From: Polyangiaceae bacterium
Lineage (GTDB): Bacteria > Myxococcota_A > Polyangia > Polyangiales > Polyangiaceae
Assembly: GCA_013214025.1 (NCBI GenBank)
Contig: JABSRN010000002.1
Span: forward strand, 1 to 64,000
Direction of reading: 5' to 3'
DNA: 64,000 bases
Positions 39,102 through 48,050 of the stretch are shown here, one piece after another. The notes under the pieces were generated by a model that was not told the origin of the DNA, searched no databases, and worked only from the letters and a program-made list of their open reading frames with translations. The translations under genes and the position numbers were made by a program. Numbering within the stretch: position 1 is the first letter of the stretch; every line of letters begins with the position of its first letter.

Positions 39102-39249
39102 CGGATACGGGTCCCTCGTGATGCAACGCCCTAAGCGCGGGATCCAGTCCGGCCGTAGCAAGGAACGCAGTTGTTGGTGGAGCCACGGGACTGACGAGGA
39201 GCTACGGGGCTGACGATGGGAGTGCCGCGCTTTCGCCCCCGGCTGGCGT

Positions 39250-39987
39250 TCACTGAAAGCGAGGCTTGGCCATGTGGGCGATGCTTTGCTCTTTATGGTG
39301 GCGTTCGTCGACCCCGATTTGTCGAAATACATCGGCGAGGGTTTCGTGGGGTCCGTAGTCCTCGGCGAAGGCGGTTTCCCACTTTTGCTCTGCCAGCTCC
39401 GGGTGAGTGGCGACGTAGTTCATGTACTCGTGTTCGGCGTGATCCTCGAAATCCGCGTTGAGCCCGTAGCTGAGCGAGGGGCGTAACACATAGAGCATCC
39501 AGCTGATGTGATAGTAGGTGAAGGCGAGCAGCTGCGGAAGGATCCGAAAGCGAAAGAACCCCTCGCGGATCCCGCGTTGGTGAACGAGCTCTTGCATGAT
39601 GAGCAGATGCCACTGCTCGTTGTCTTGCTGGGCGCGGGCCTCGCGCACGAATTCGAACACACGGCGAGCAAAGTCCGGCATTTGGTGTTTGTGAGTGAGG
39701 GCCACGTAGGCCACTTGCTCCCACGCCTGGTAGGGGACCCGGGCCACCAACTCGAGCACCTTGAACTTGGAAAGCGTCCCCTGCTTTCCGTAGGCGACGT
39801 CCATCGTAATGAACAGGATGCGGGCGAGCAGCCCATGGCGACGGCGAGGGGCGCTGAGGGTCGTGGCCTGTTCGGTCACCAGGGCTGCGGCGCTGAGGGG
39901 AACCAGCGTGCTGAGTGGATCTGCGGCGCTGAGTGGATCTACAGCGCTGACGGGAACTGCGGTGCTGACGGGAACCAGATCGGTCAT
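39250..39987 (-). CDS. aox: Alternative oxidase (AOX) family di-iron protein
   Basis: The ATG at 39987-39985 has a very good ribosome site (GGAGGAAAC). The 245-residue product begins with a degenerate VPVS/DPLS repeat (residues 5-32). The AOX core follows with all six expected iron ligands in the family order: E79 (FKVLELVARVPY), E124-x2-H127 (DNEQWH), E181 (DFEDHAEHEY), and E228-x2-H231 (DERHH). AOX is a membrane-surface ubiquinol oxidase that reduces oxygen to water without pumping protons, conferring cyanide-insensitive respiration. AOX is not usually described from myxobacteria as far as I know. An unusual direct repeat lies upstream (40099-40158). Confidence 0.82.
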   Translation of the reverse strand: MTDLVPVSTAVPVSAVDPLSAADPLSTLVPLSAAALVTEQATTLSAPRRRHGLLARILFITMDVAYGKQGTLSKFKVLELVARVPYQAWEQVAYVALTHKHQMPDFARRVFEFVREARAQQDNEQWHLLIMQELVHQRGIREGFFRFRILPQLLAFTYYHISWMLYVLRPSLSYGLNADFEDHAEHEYMNYVATHPELAEQKWETAFAEDYGPHETLADVFRQIGVDERHHKEQSIAHMAKPRFQ

Positions 39988-40098
39988 CGTTGTTTCCTCC
40001 AGTCCTGAGATAAGGCCCGGATAGCGGACTGTAAAGGCTTGCTGTGACGATTGGGCCCGACATTTTGGTGACGAATGAACAGACAACTGGCTCGGCGG

Positions 40099-40158
40099 CT
40101 TAAACGATATACGGACCTTTCAAAGCCGATTTTGGACCTCTTAAACGATATATGGACC
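40099..40158. promoter_or_regulatory. Two 19-bp direct repeats upstream of AOX
   Basis: CTTAAACGATATACGGACC at 40099-40117 and CTTAAACGATATATGGACC at 40140-40158 differ at one base and start 41 bases apart, about four helix turns. They lie 112-171 bases upstream of the AOX start and before the broken LamG gene. AT-rich TTAAACGATATA cores in GC-rich DNA suggest a regulator or sigma-factor site. Function inferred. Confidence 0.5.
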
Positions 40159-40196
40159 ACTTGGGGTATTTGTAATGGAGGGGTCGAACCGGATAC

Positions 40197-40982
40197 ATGG
40201 GTACCAAACCGCTGTGTTCGTTCGAACGCGTTTGGGAATCGAGCCCGTGTGTCGACGGGGTGTGCGATCAGGATCGCTGTACCGATGGCTTGGAAGCCTG
40301 GTGGCGCTTTGACGAGACGGCCGGCGCGACCTTCCTCGACTCGTCGGGGAACAACGACAGCTGCACCGGCGTTGACGCGAATCGTTCGGACCACGCGAGC
40401 GGCCGTGCGCTCGATTTGAATGGAACGAGTAGCTATCTTCATTGCGGAGAGCTGCTCGGCGCCTTGGACTATCCGATCACATTGTCCGCCTGGGTCAATT
40501 GGCGGCAAGGCTCGGAGGATCACTCCTACACCATCGTTGGCACCGACGAGCCGTCGTCGCTGATGTCGGGAGCCCGGCTCTACTTGTACGGCGGAGTTGG
40601 GGAATTCGCGCTTATCGGCGTGCAATTGGGCAACGGCTTAGGATACGAGGACGCGAATCGGCGGACCTTTACCCAGGAGGACGGCGTGTATCCCGTGCAG
40701 GCGGGCGTCTGGACCCATATCGCTGGTGTGGTACACAGCGATTCTGTGGCGGAGCTGTAGGTCAATGGCGTCGCCCAAATCGTGGTGACTCAGGGAACGG
40801 CGACGTTGCCGAGCCTGTCGCACTACCCGCCCACGAGTCCGACCTGGTTGGGCAATTCGCCGGATTTTGAAGCGCTCGACCGTTACTATGACGGCTTGAT
40901 TGATGAAGTTCGGGTTTACTCCCGAGCGCTGTCAGCGTCGGACGTGGTGGCGCTGTTTGACGCCGACAAGAACGGCTTCTGA
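40197..40982 (+). pseudogene. LamG-domain protein with in-frame amber stop
   Basis: One continuous frame from 40197 to 40982 encodes a concanavalin/LamG domain: GLEAWWRFDETAGATFLDSSGNN, LDLNGTSSYLHCG, ITLSAWVNW, WTHIAGVVHS, then VNGVAQ, YDGLIDEVRVYSRALSASDVVALF. A TAG at 40758-40760 interrupts AEL*VNG where family members have LYVNG (a Tyr codon TAC/TAT is one base away). No signal peptide is visible and the N-terminus looks truncated (CVDGVCDQDRCTDG is the tail of a Cys-rich repeat). A hairpin follows the stop. Confidence 0.65.
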
Positions 40983-41001
40983 CCCGGTAGAGAAACCGGG
41001 T
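40982..41001. terminator. Short bidirectional hairpin after LamG gene
   Basis: ACCCGGT (40982-40988) and ACCGGGT (40995-41001) around AGAGAA, immediately after the LamG stop and downstream of the convergent glycosyltransferase. Short but well placed. Confidence 0.5.
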
Positions 41002-41025
41002 TGCCCTGCTGTGCGGTGTATCGCG

Positions 41026-41069
41026 GGCGTGAGTTGGCCGGGAGCGGTGACGCCGGGCAGTACCCAGAA
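41026..41069 (-). repeat. 44-bp element after a stop codon, copy 1
   Basis: Lies directly after the stop of the glycosyltransferase gene (41074-42300). It matches 44077-44120 at 41 of 44 positions. On the minus strand it reads TTCTGGGTACTGCCCGGCG and continues to CGGCCAACTCACGCC. Both copies sit in the same place relative to their gene's stop. Confidence 0.75.
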
Positions 41070-41073
41070 ATGC

Positions 41074-42300
41074 TTAGCTGCGCCAGGCGGTGTTGGTGGG
41101 GGCCGACTCGAGGGCTGTGCCGGCTACGAGCTTTTCTAGATCGTCGCTGAGTGCGGAGGCTTGGCGCTCCATGGAATAGTCTGAGTAGCGCTTGGCGAAG
41201 GCTTGGGCTTGGGCCTGGAGTTGCGGGTCGGAGGCGGCGCGTTTCAGGAGCGCGGCGACGTCAGCCGTGGGCGGTAGGGTCGCGACCCCGCACTGATTGA
41301 TTTGCGCTACCCCCGCTTGGATGCTCTGTTCTTGGTGATCGGGAAAAGCTAGTACGGGCACGCCGGCGAGTAGGAATGCGGCCAGAGTGCCCTGTCCACC
41401 CGGACACACCATGAGATCGGCTTGTTGTCGGGCTTGCCGGATGTTTACCGGGTGAGGCTCGATGCGCAGGGTATCCGTGGAGAGCTTGTCGACCAAGCCG
41501 GGTGGAGCGTCCGGGCATGCCAACAAGGTGCTGAGTCCGGACGCGCGCAGGCCCGTCAACAATTGCCGGAAGTGGGGGCCGGAGGCGCGGGCGTAAACGA
41601 AGAGCTTCTTGCCAGGCGCGGAGGGCCAGCGCGCGGGAACCCCGGCGTCGAGCTCGAAGGAGGCGCCGTAGTAACGGCCGCCCTCTCGTGATGGGTAGTG
41701 GTCCAGCTCGGCAAAGGAGCACAGTAACGTGTCGCCGGTGTAGATGTCGTGGATGCTCTCTATTGGTGGCAGCTGGAGCAATGCCAGGGCGCGGCAGGCG
41801 GCGTCGAAGACTGCGGCGTCCAGTTCGAGACGGAGGCTTTCTGAGAGTTGAGATCGGGGTTGCAGTGCTGGCAGGGGTTGGGTGCTGGGGGGCAGGCCGT
41901 AGCCGAGGCCCATATTCACGCTCGGCAGGGACAGGCTGTGGCTCGCAAGAGAGGCTGCGGCGGAGAAGTTATGAATGACCAGATCAGGCTGGATGCTCTG
42001 GAACAGGGAGCGCCAGGAGGACAGCAGATCCGCGAGGGTATCAGGATCGGCGAAACCGGCGTGTACCACCATGTCTGACCATGTGCGGGGAACAAAATCC
42101 CTCGGGATCCTGCTGCTGATGCAGGGGGCCGCGTATATGCGCACTGAATCCCGTGGGAGGAACAAGTGATAGCCGTCAACTCGGCGAGCGATAACGCTGA
42201 TGGTGTGGCCGCGACTTCGGAGCTCGCGGGAGACTGCCGAGAAGTTAGCGAGATGCCCGAAGTTGGAGCCAAGCTCCCAGACGTAGGCAAAGTGGGCCAT
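41074..42300 (-). CDS. GT-B glycosyltransferase (UGT/GT1-like)
   Basis: I start at the ATG 42300-42298 (MAHFAYVWELGSNFGHLANF), which puts the first Rossmann strand and GH loop at the N-terminus; an earlier start at 42321 adds 7 residues. 408 residues. The donor-binding motif is QADLMVCPGGQGTLAAFLLAGVPVLAFPDHQEQSI near residue 300, typical of UDP-sugar-dependent GT1/MGT enzymes. It is similar in plan to 27894-29081, though the two are clearly diverged. Substrate unknown; glycolipid or secondary metabolite is likely. It is followed by the 44-bp element and a hairpin. Confidence 0.82.
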   Translation of the reverse strand: MAHFAYVWELGSNFGHLANFSAVSRELRSRGHTISVIARRVDGYHLFLPRDSVRIYAAPCISSRIPRDFVPRTWSDMVVHAGFADPDTLADLLSSWRSLFQSIQPDLVIHNFSAAASLASHSLSLPSVNMGLGYGLPPSTQPLPALQPRSQLSESLRLELDAAVFDAACRALALLQLPPIESIHDIYTGDTLLCSFAELDHYPSREGGRYYGASFELDAGVPARWPSAPGKKLFVYARASGPHFRQLLTGLRASGLSTLLACPDAPPGLVDKLSTDTLRIEPHPVNIRQARQQADLMVCPGGQGTLAAFLLAGVPVLAFPDHQEQSIQAGVAQINQCGVATLPPTADVAALLKRAASDPQLQAQAQAFAKRYSDYSMERQASALSDDLEKLVAGTALESAPTNTAWRS

Positions 42301-42409
42301 TAGCTGGCAGGGTAGGCTCAAGGCGAGCGAAGCGGCCAGACAAAACGGGGAGGGCTCCGAAATCCGGAGCCGTCGTGATGTCTTCGAAGCGCTGCGCGTC
42401 GCCGGCGAG

Positions 42410-43786
42410 CTATTCGTTCAGCCCCTCGCCGTTACATAGGACAGTGCGGTCCGGATAAGTGCCGACCGTTTCGCAGACGCCCGGTGTCGTGCCGCCGTCG
42501 CCAGTGTTGGGGCAACTGATGGGATCGTCCCAGACAAAAAACTCGCATGCCGTGTACTGGTTTTCGTCCTGGCACGCCGTTTCCCCGAAGATGTAGCACT
42601 CGGTGTCGATGCATGCGGCCACGCTGTATTCGCATCGGGTTATGCCCTCGCACGGAGTGACCACGGGCTGCACCAAGCTGTAGGGGGCGATGCCCTCACA
42701 CCGGTAGTAGTTGCCGTAGTTGCTCTTGTCGTCCGCCCCTTCGTAGGTACCTATGCCACAACCGCGCATATCGTCGACACTGGCAAAAAAAGCATCGGCG
42801 GCGACATCGGCTTTGGCTGGCTTTGTGCCCAATGGGCAATCTTGCTGCACTTTGCACGAAGCGCTGAGCATGCCCGTCAAGGCGGGAGGCGTCGGGGCGG
42901 CTGCCCCAGGGTTGCCCTCCTCTAGCTCTAGCGTGTAGGCAGCCATCTCTTCGCGGTAGGTGTTGACCGCATCGCGGTCCGCACCGGCCTGGATACAGAT
43001 ACTGTCGGCTTCGCACGTGTCGGGGATCCAGGAGTTACCGTCATCAGCGCAGCTGTAGATCTCCGTGAAGGGAGGGTCCCACTCCGCACCGCCATCGGGG
43101 TTCTGGGATTCCCTCAGGGCCTCTGTCGGATCCAACATGTCGTCGTCGCATTTGCTCGAGCCAACGGCGCAGACGGAGCCGCGGCAGGCATCGTCGGAGC
43201 AGGTGGTTGCGTTGAGGCAAGACACTGGCGTCTCCCAGTCGGTACCGCCGGAGTTGCACATCTTGGTGGCGAACTCGCCATCGCAGGTCGTGGTGCCGGG
43301 GCTGCACACTTCGCAGGCGTCGCTTCGGCAGACGCCGGTCGGGCATTCGCGAGGCGTCCACGAAGTGCCGCCTCCGTCGCAGGTCTGTTCGGTGGTGTTT
43401 CACGCGCATTCGACCGTGCCGGGTGAGCAGGTGGGGCCGGTGTCAGCTGTGCTGCCATCGCCGCTGTCGGTCGTGCTGCTGTCCCCAGCGCCGCTGTCGT
43501 TGCCCGAGTCGCCGCCGCCGGTACCCACTCCGCGAGTGCCCACTCCGCCAGTACCCACTCCGCCAGTACCCACTCCGCCGCTGTTGGCGCCACCACTTCC
43601 GGCGCCGCCGCCGCTGACACCACCACTGGAGGCGCCTGCGCTACTGGAGCCATCCGAGGCATCGTTCGTCGAGTTGGCATCACCCCCACCGGTCTTTGTT
43701 GTGGTGTCTTCGTCGCACGCCACAAGGCTGAAGCTGACGGCCGCGCAGGGGAAAAGTAGGTGGAGGATTCTTTTAGTGACTTTCAT
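42410..43786 (-). pseudogene. Cys-rich exported lipoprotein with in-frame TGA
   Basis: The ATG at 43786 opens a lipoprotein signal (AAVSFSLVAC). A Gly/Ser/Thr-rich linker contains a 15-bp DNA repeat encoding GVGTG units. Cys-rich modules follow: CSPGTVECA, then a TGA at 43402-43400, then in the same frame NTTEQTCDGGGTSWTPREC, CSPGTTTCDGEFATKMC, CKVQQDCPLGTK and so on to 42410. The repeated CSPGT-x3-C module on both sides of the stop shows that it was one protein of about 458 residues. One base change (for example to GGA or CGA) would restore it. Function unknown. Confidence 0.68.
43521..43580 (-). repeat. Four tandem 15-bp units
   Basis: Four units of the form GTACCCACTCCGCCA (43521-43535, 43536-43550, 43551-43565, 43566-43580) with one or two changes each. 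They encode GGVGT repeats in the lipoprotein linker. Confidence 0.9.
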
Positions 43787-43886
43787 GATGCGTGCGCTTT
43801 CCTAAGAAGATACCGATCCGGCGACTTGTTGAACCGCAGAGCATACCCTAGCAAGTGCGGACGCGGAAAGGGCCGATAGCGGTGGT

Positions 43887-43923
43887 GTCGTTACGCGCAT
43901 GCCCGAAGTCGTTACGCGCATGC
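43887..43923. promoter_or_regulatory. Tandem 16-bp direct repeat in intergenic region
   Basis: GTCGTTACGCGCATGC occurs at 43887-43902 and 43908-43923, a 21-base (two-turn) period. The core GCGCATGC is partly symmetric. The pair is itself flanked by AAAGGGCCGA at about 43867 and 43926. It lies about 100-140 bases upstream of the Cys-rich lipoprotein start. It looks like a paired operator; function inferred. Confidence 0.5.
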
Positions 43924-43998
43924 ACAAAGGGCCGAGAGTGGCGAATTGGCTGGACTAGTGCGGGATTCAGAAACACGCAGGTCGCAGGATCTTATGGT

Positions 43999-44028
43999 CG
44001 CGATTCCCTTCAAGTGAAGTGAATCGCG
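43999..44028. terminator. Hairpin downstream of the sterol-desaturase gene
   Basis: 14-bp arms (43999-44012, 44015-44028) with one mismatch and a 2-base turn (effectively a larger loop), about 100 bases after the minus-strand stop at 44126. No T run. Either a terminator or an RNA-protecting stem. Confidence 0.5.
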
Positions 44029-44076
44029 CACTAGCGGCGGAACAGATTGCGGCTGTAGCGGAAACGTAGCGCCGAA

Positions 44077-44120
44077 GGCGTCAGTTGGCCGGGAGCGGTG
44101 ACGCCGGGTAGTAACCAGAA
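44077..44120 (-). repeat. 44-bp element after a stop codon, copy 2
   Basis: Matches 41026-41069 at 41 of 44 positions and lies directly after the stop of the sterol-desaturase family gene. The equal placement of both copies suggests a 3'-UTR element or a duplicated gene end. Confidence 0.75.
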
Positions 44121-44125
44121 GGTGT

Positions 44126-45130
44126 TCAGCTTTGAGCGGTTTCGGGAGCGGTGCTGTTCGGCACGCTGTTCTCTGGGGGCGGTGGAGTGATCTTGAATTT
44201 TAGCACTTCGTCCCAGCGGAACGGTGTGAACACCTGGGCCCCGAAAGTTTGCGGGAATTTGGGCAATGACGCCATGCCGATGTCTGCCGGGGGCTCGCGA
44301 TCTTTCGGGAGGAAACGCGTGCCGAAGATGATGTCCCAGATCCCGACGTTGCCGCCGTAGTTGTTGTTGGACTCGACGATGGTCTTCGAGTGATGCCAGC
44401 GGTGCAGTTCGGCCATGCTGAAAATCCAGTTGAGCGGTCCCAGCTTGATGTCCACGTTGCAGTGCTGGAACGAGCCATGAACGCCGGAGAAGATGGTGTG
44501 CAGCGCGAAGACTTCGTGTCCCGCTCCGAGCAAGGCGGCGGGCATCATGCGACCGACCCCACCGATCACCATGTCGATGGGGTGGAAACGAACAGCGTTG
44601 AGCCAGTAGAGGCGGGGCGCGCTGTGGTGCACGGCATGAAAGCGCCACATCCACGGTACCTCGTGCATGATGCGGTGAAACCAGTACTCGATAAATTCGC
44701 CGAGCACGACGGCTAGCGCTAGCTGCCCCGTCCAGTGCCAGTTCGAGGGCCACAGGGTTCCGCCATACCGAGCGCTCAAAGCGGCGGCGCCCCAAGCACA
44801 GGCGACCATGGTGGCGCCTTCGGCGACGCGGATGCAGAAGGAGTTGGTGATGAAGTACTTGATGTCGACGCCAAGATCGCCATTGCCGTTCCCTTGCCAG
44901 GATAGGTGATACGGAAATAAGCGTTCGCTAATGGCGAGCAGTAGGAACACAAACGGGATGACCATGGGCACCACCATCGCGGGAGTGTAGCCGGCGACCA
45001 TGAGCGCCTGGGTCGTCATGAGGGCCGAGACCATCATGCCGGGGAACAACAACCAACGGACGAGCAGCGGGGTGGTGCGCGCGGGGGTGGTGAGCTCTCG
45101 GGTTGTAAGCTCTGGGGCTGTGCTGTCCAT
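44126..45130 (-). CDS. Sterol desaturase / fatty acid hydroxylase superfamily protein
   Basis: 334 residues from the ATG at 45130. Four to five membrane helices surround the di-iron His motifs HRIMH, HAVHH and HRWHH, with further His at HPIDM and HCNVD, the standard superfamily pattern. Bacterial members hydroxylate or desaturate sterols, fatty acids, carotenoids or ether lipids (AGMO-like). The WNGNGDLGVDIKYFITNSF-like N-terminal region and the WDIIFGTRFLP tail are typical of this family. An N-terminal low-complexity run (TTRELTTPARTT) is encoded by near-repeats. The substrate is not readable. The gene is followed by copy 2 of the 44-bp element. Confidence 0.85.
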   Translation of the reverse strand: MDSTAPELTTRELTTPARTTPLLVRWLLFPGMMVSALMTTQALMVAGYTPAMVVPMVIPFVFLLLAISERLFPYHLSWQGNGNGDLGVDIKYFITNSFCIRVAEGATMVACAWGAAALSARYGGTLWPSNWHWTGQLALAVVLGEFIEYWFHRIMHEVPWMWRFHAVHHSAPRLYWLNAVRFHPIDMVIGGVGRMMPAALLGAGHEVFALHTIFSGVHGSFQHCNVDIKLGPLNWIFSMAELHRWHHSKTIVESNNNYGGNVGIWDIIFGTRFLPKDREPPADIGMASLPKFPQTFGAQVFTPFRWDEVLKFKITPPPPENSVPNSTAPETAQS

Positions 45131-45277
45131 GGCCGAACCTATCGGGTGATAGGGTTTAGTTCAAGAGTTGCTATGGCTAGCGAGTAAGTGTCCGATATTA
45201 CAGGTGTGATGCTACGCTTGGTGCACCGCATGGCAGCGTTTTGCTGGGCGATGGCGTGGGAAAGGGCAGGGTAGCCG

Positions 45278-45928
45278 GTGAGTCACGCGGGGGCAGGCAT
45301 CCCGATGGGGCTTCGGATTTATCTGATTGTTTGGCTGGCGGCGCTCGTTTTTGCGCTGGGCGCGCTCTTCAAAGAGCCCGAGCGATTCGAAATCACGCGA
45401 CCGGCGTATTACCGATTTCTGGGCATGCCTTGGAAGCTCTGGACCTTCGCTGCGGGTACGGCGTTGATCACCGGGGTGGCGCCGTGGTCTGGCGATCCCA
45501 CGTGGGATGTTTACGATTCTATCCTGTGTTCCGTCGGTGTGTTCGTGACCGCACCGTGGTCTGTTGCCGTGCTCGCCCGGTGCTAACGAGGGAATATCGA
45601 TCGGCTCCGGCTGCTGGTGGCGTGCATACTGTTCTTCGTTCCTTGCTGGACCTACGACGGTTACATATTACTTCGAGAGGGCTCTTACCCGACGACTTGG
45701 TCGAGCAATCTGATTGTATCGGGCATGATCACGGCTCTTGCGGGGTTGTTGTGGAATTTGGATCACCGCGGGGAGGACCCTCCGCTCTTTCAGTTCAGCT
45801 TTACCGAGGACGACTGGCTAGCGGCGCGTCCTCTACCTTGGTCGCGAGTGCTGGTGGTGGGGGGATGTTTCGCCGTGCCCGTGGTGCTCATGGTGGCGTA
45901 TTTTCTTTACGACTACTTTACGCATTGA
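45278..45928 (+). pseudogene. Polytopic membrane protein interrupted by in-frame TAA
   Basis: A single frame from a GTG at 45278 to 45928 with a TAA at 45584-45586. The first part has helices LRIYLIVWLAALVFALGAL, WTFAAGTALITG and VGVFVTAPWSVAVLA. After the stop come RLRLLVACILFFVPCWTYDGYIL, NLIVSGMITALAGLLWNL and LVVGGCFAVPVVLMVAYFL. Five to six helices in total, about 216 residues. I do not recognise the family. Because both parts keep the same frame, a single base change is enough to explain the break. A second long frame here (45241-45939) is Arg-rich and judged a shadow. Confidence 0.55.
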
Positions 45929-46258
45929 TTCACAGCTGACGCTGATTTGTGAGCTGTCGCACTTCGCTGGGGCGCTTCCTTGATGGCTTCAGCGCGAAAC
46001 AGGCGCCGAAGCGCGTCAGCGCCCGCACACCGGTGACACGGGTGGGATAAACTCGCCAGGACTCATCGCTTCGCTTCGGTAGACGGTCGCGCTCGGCTTG
46101 GGACTTCGGGTATTGGGGGGTTGTGAATCGGTGACCCGACGCGGGTTTGGTCACGATATTCGCAGGCTTCACACGAGGTTGCGTGAGACGGCGCGTTCAT
46201 AAACGGGGGTGTCGACGTGAGACGCTAAGCTGGGTCGTCTTGCCCGACACCTTCACTG
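45929..46258. other. Intergenic region, no recognised gene
   Basis: 330 bases before the P450 gene. A short minus frame (45930-46172) starts with an ATG but its product is basic with no domain. No clear promoter pair or hairpin stands out. Confidence 0.35.
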
Positions 46259-47692
46259 GTGTATGGCGTCAGAATCCTGAACTGCAGCGCGTCGTGCGCG
46301 GCGGTCACAACGGAGCCACTATATACTGTGGGGGAAGAGGCGATCGGGGGTTCGTCGACGCAGTCGCGTGCTGTGTCGCAGTCGCTCGTGCCCGATCCGC
46401 CAGCGGACAGGGGCCTGCCACTACTCGGGCACGCGCTGGAGCTCGGTCGGGATCCCATGGCGCTGTTTGTCCGCCTGTATCGCCAGCACGGACCGATATT
46501 CAGCATTCGCCTGTTCCGCCAGCCCGTGACCGTGATCGGTGGCGTGCAGGGGACGCTGTTCGCGAAGACGGAGGGCAGGGAAGTACTCACCAATCGGCAG
46601 ACTTTCCAGGGTCTCACTCACGAGTTGGGCTCGGAGTTCAACATGACGACTTTGGAGGGGGATCATCACGATCTGTTTCGAAGGGCTTCCAGTCATGGCT
46701 ACTCCCGAAAATCCATGAGCGCGGCAATCCCGTTGATGGTGAACCTCAGTCGAAGAGAATTGGACCGTCACGCGCCTGGCGAGCCCCTGGAGCTATTTCC
46801 GTTTCTTCAGCGTCTGGTGTCCATTCAATTGGGTTGGATCGTCGCCAACACGCCCGCTGACGACTACCTCGACGATCTTCTCGTATTCATGCGTTTGTTA
46901 ATGCGGGTACATCTCACCGGGGTGTGGCCGAAAGCGACGATGCAGTTACCGGCGGCGCGCCGGGCCAAGTCTCGAGTCCATGCCTTCGCGAAAGTTATTG
47001 TGCATCAGCATATGGATCACCCGCCGGGCGAGCATCGCGATCGGGATCTAATTGACGACTTCTTGAGCGCGCATGCTGAGGACCCGGAACGCATGCCGCT
47101 GAACGCCGTGTATGCTTCGGCGCTTGGCCCCTTCTTGGCGGGTCAAGACACGGTCGCGGCAGCCACCGCGTACTTGATGCATGCGCTGCTGACACACCCG
47201 GAGATCTTGTCCCGCGTACAAAGCGAGGTTGATACCGTCTTTGACGGTGGCGCCCCGAGCGGCAAGGACTTTCGGAAGGCCAAAACGCTTCATGCGGCGA
47301 CGATCGAGTCCATGCGGCGCTACCCGGTGGCACCCTTGATGCCCCAGCACGCCGCCGAATCGTTTAGTTTTAACGGGCACCGTGTGGAGAAGGGGTCGAT
47401 GGTGTTTGTCGCCCATGCGCTCACCCAATTCTTGGAAGAGCACTTCGAACGGCCCTTTGAGTTCGACGTGGATCGACCCCGAGCGGAGCCCCATACCTAC
47501 GCGCCATTCGGCGTGGGAACTCACACTTGCGGTGGCGCGGGACTGGCGGAATTGCAGGTGATGGTGAACGTGGCGATTCTGTTGCGCGAGGCGAATTTCG
47601 AAATTACGCCCTTTGATTATAAACTTCGGTCAAAGATCACGCCGCCAGCGCCGGTCGGATTCCGGGTGTTGTTTAGCCGAAGAAACCACTGA
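46259..47692 (+). CDS. Cytochrome P450
   Basis: A complete soluble P450. The I-helix is LGPFLAGQDTVAAATAYL (AGxDT with the oxygen-activating Thr), the K-helix ESMRRYP (ExxR), and the heme loop FGVGTHTCGGAG with the axial Cys at residue 424 counting from the GTG at 46259. The N-terminus has no membrane helix. A GTG near 46330 (VGEEAIGG) just before the Pro-rich PDPPADRGLPLLGHALEL is a more likely true start, giving about 453 residues. It needs ferredoxin and reductase partners, which are not adjacent. Substrate unknown; lipid or sterol oxidation would match the neighbouring sterol-desaturase gene. Confidence 0.92.
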   Translation: MYGVRILNCSASCAAVTTEPLYTVGEEAIGGSSTQSRAVSQSLVPDPPADRGLPLLGHALELGRDPMALFVRLYRQHGPIFSIRLFRQPVTVIGGVQGTLFAKTEGREVLTNRQTFQGLTHELGSEFNMTTLEGDHHDLFRRASSHGYSRKSMSAAIPLMVNLSRRELDRHAPGEPLELFPFLQRLVSIQLGWIVANTPADDYLDDLLVFMRLLMRVHLTGVWPKATMQLPAARRAKSRVHAFAKVIVHQHMDHPPGEHRDRDLIDDFLSAHAEDPERMPLNAVYASALGPFLAGQDTVAAATAYLMHALLTHPEILSRVQSEVDTVFDGGAPSGKDFRKAKTLHAATIESMRRYPVAPLMPQHAAESFSFNGHRVEKGSMVFVAHALTQFLEEHFERPFEFDVDRPRAEPHTYAPFGVGTHTCGGAGLAELQVMVNVAILLREANFEITPFDYKLRSKITPPAPVGFRVLFSRRNH

Positions 47693-47696
47693 GCGC

Positions 47697-48020
47697 TGAG
47701 CACGGAAACGGAAGGACAAAGAACCGAACCATGCTGCCCCTCAAGTCGGGGGCCCTGACGGCGTACGCGAGCCCACCACCGTTCAATCGGAGTATCACGG
47801 CGAAGTTCGCCTCTGCGAAATCTTGCAGCACACGGGGGATGCTCTCACCGCCTGTCAGCAGGAGAGGGAGGGCACACCGGGGCCTGGCTTCTGTGTCACC
47901 CACGCTGAGGTGATGATGAACAATTGTATTGAGGCAAGCCGAGAAGGAGTCTTTCGCTTCACGGCCAACGCTGCGCCCCAGCGATGGGGTGAGAACGACA
48001 TCACCTGCGATATGGAATGA
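47697..48020 (+). pseudogene. C-terminal remnant of a VWA-type exported protein
   Basis: A frame open from about 47690 to the TGA at 48018-48020 reads VRLCEILQHTGDALTACQQER, GPGFCVTHAEVMMNNC, REGVFRFTANAAPQRWGENDITCDM. The order of Cys residues and the GFC-x-RF-x-C layout are like the disulfide-rich end of myxobacterial VWA proteins. There is no start, signal or VWA domain, so it is a 3' fragment. It may belong to the same family as the N-terminal fragment at 7504-7833. Recognition is tentative. Confidence 0.35.
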
Positions 48021-48050
48021 AGCGCTGAGCCTCTTGCCAGGGACCGCCGT

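Noticed and set aside
43400-43402. In-frame TGA as a selenocysteine codon
   Set aside because: The residue is not in a known selenoprotein context and other genes in the window are broken by TAG and TAA in the same way, so nonsense or error is the simpler reading.
45241-45939. 232-codon open frame on the plus strand
   Set aside because: Arg/Gly-rich with no hydrophobic segments; it is the shadow of the interrupted membrane protein in another frame, whose helices are clear.
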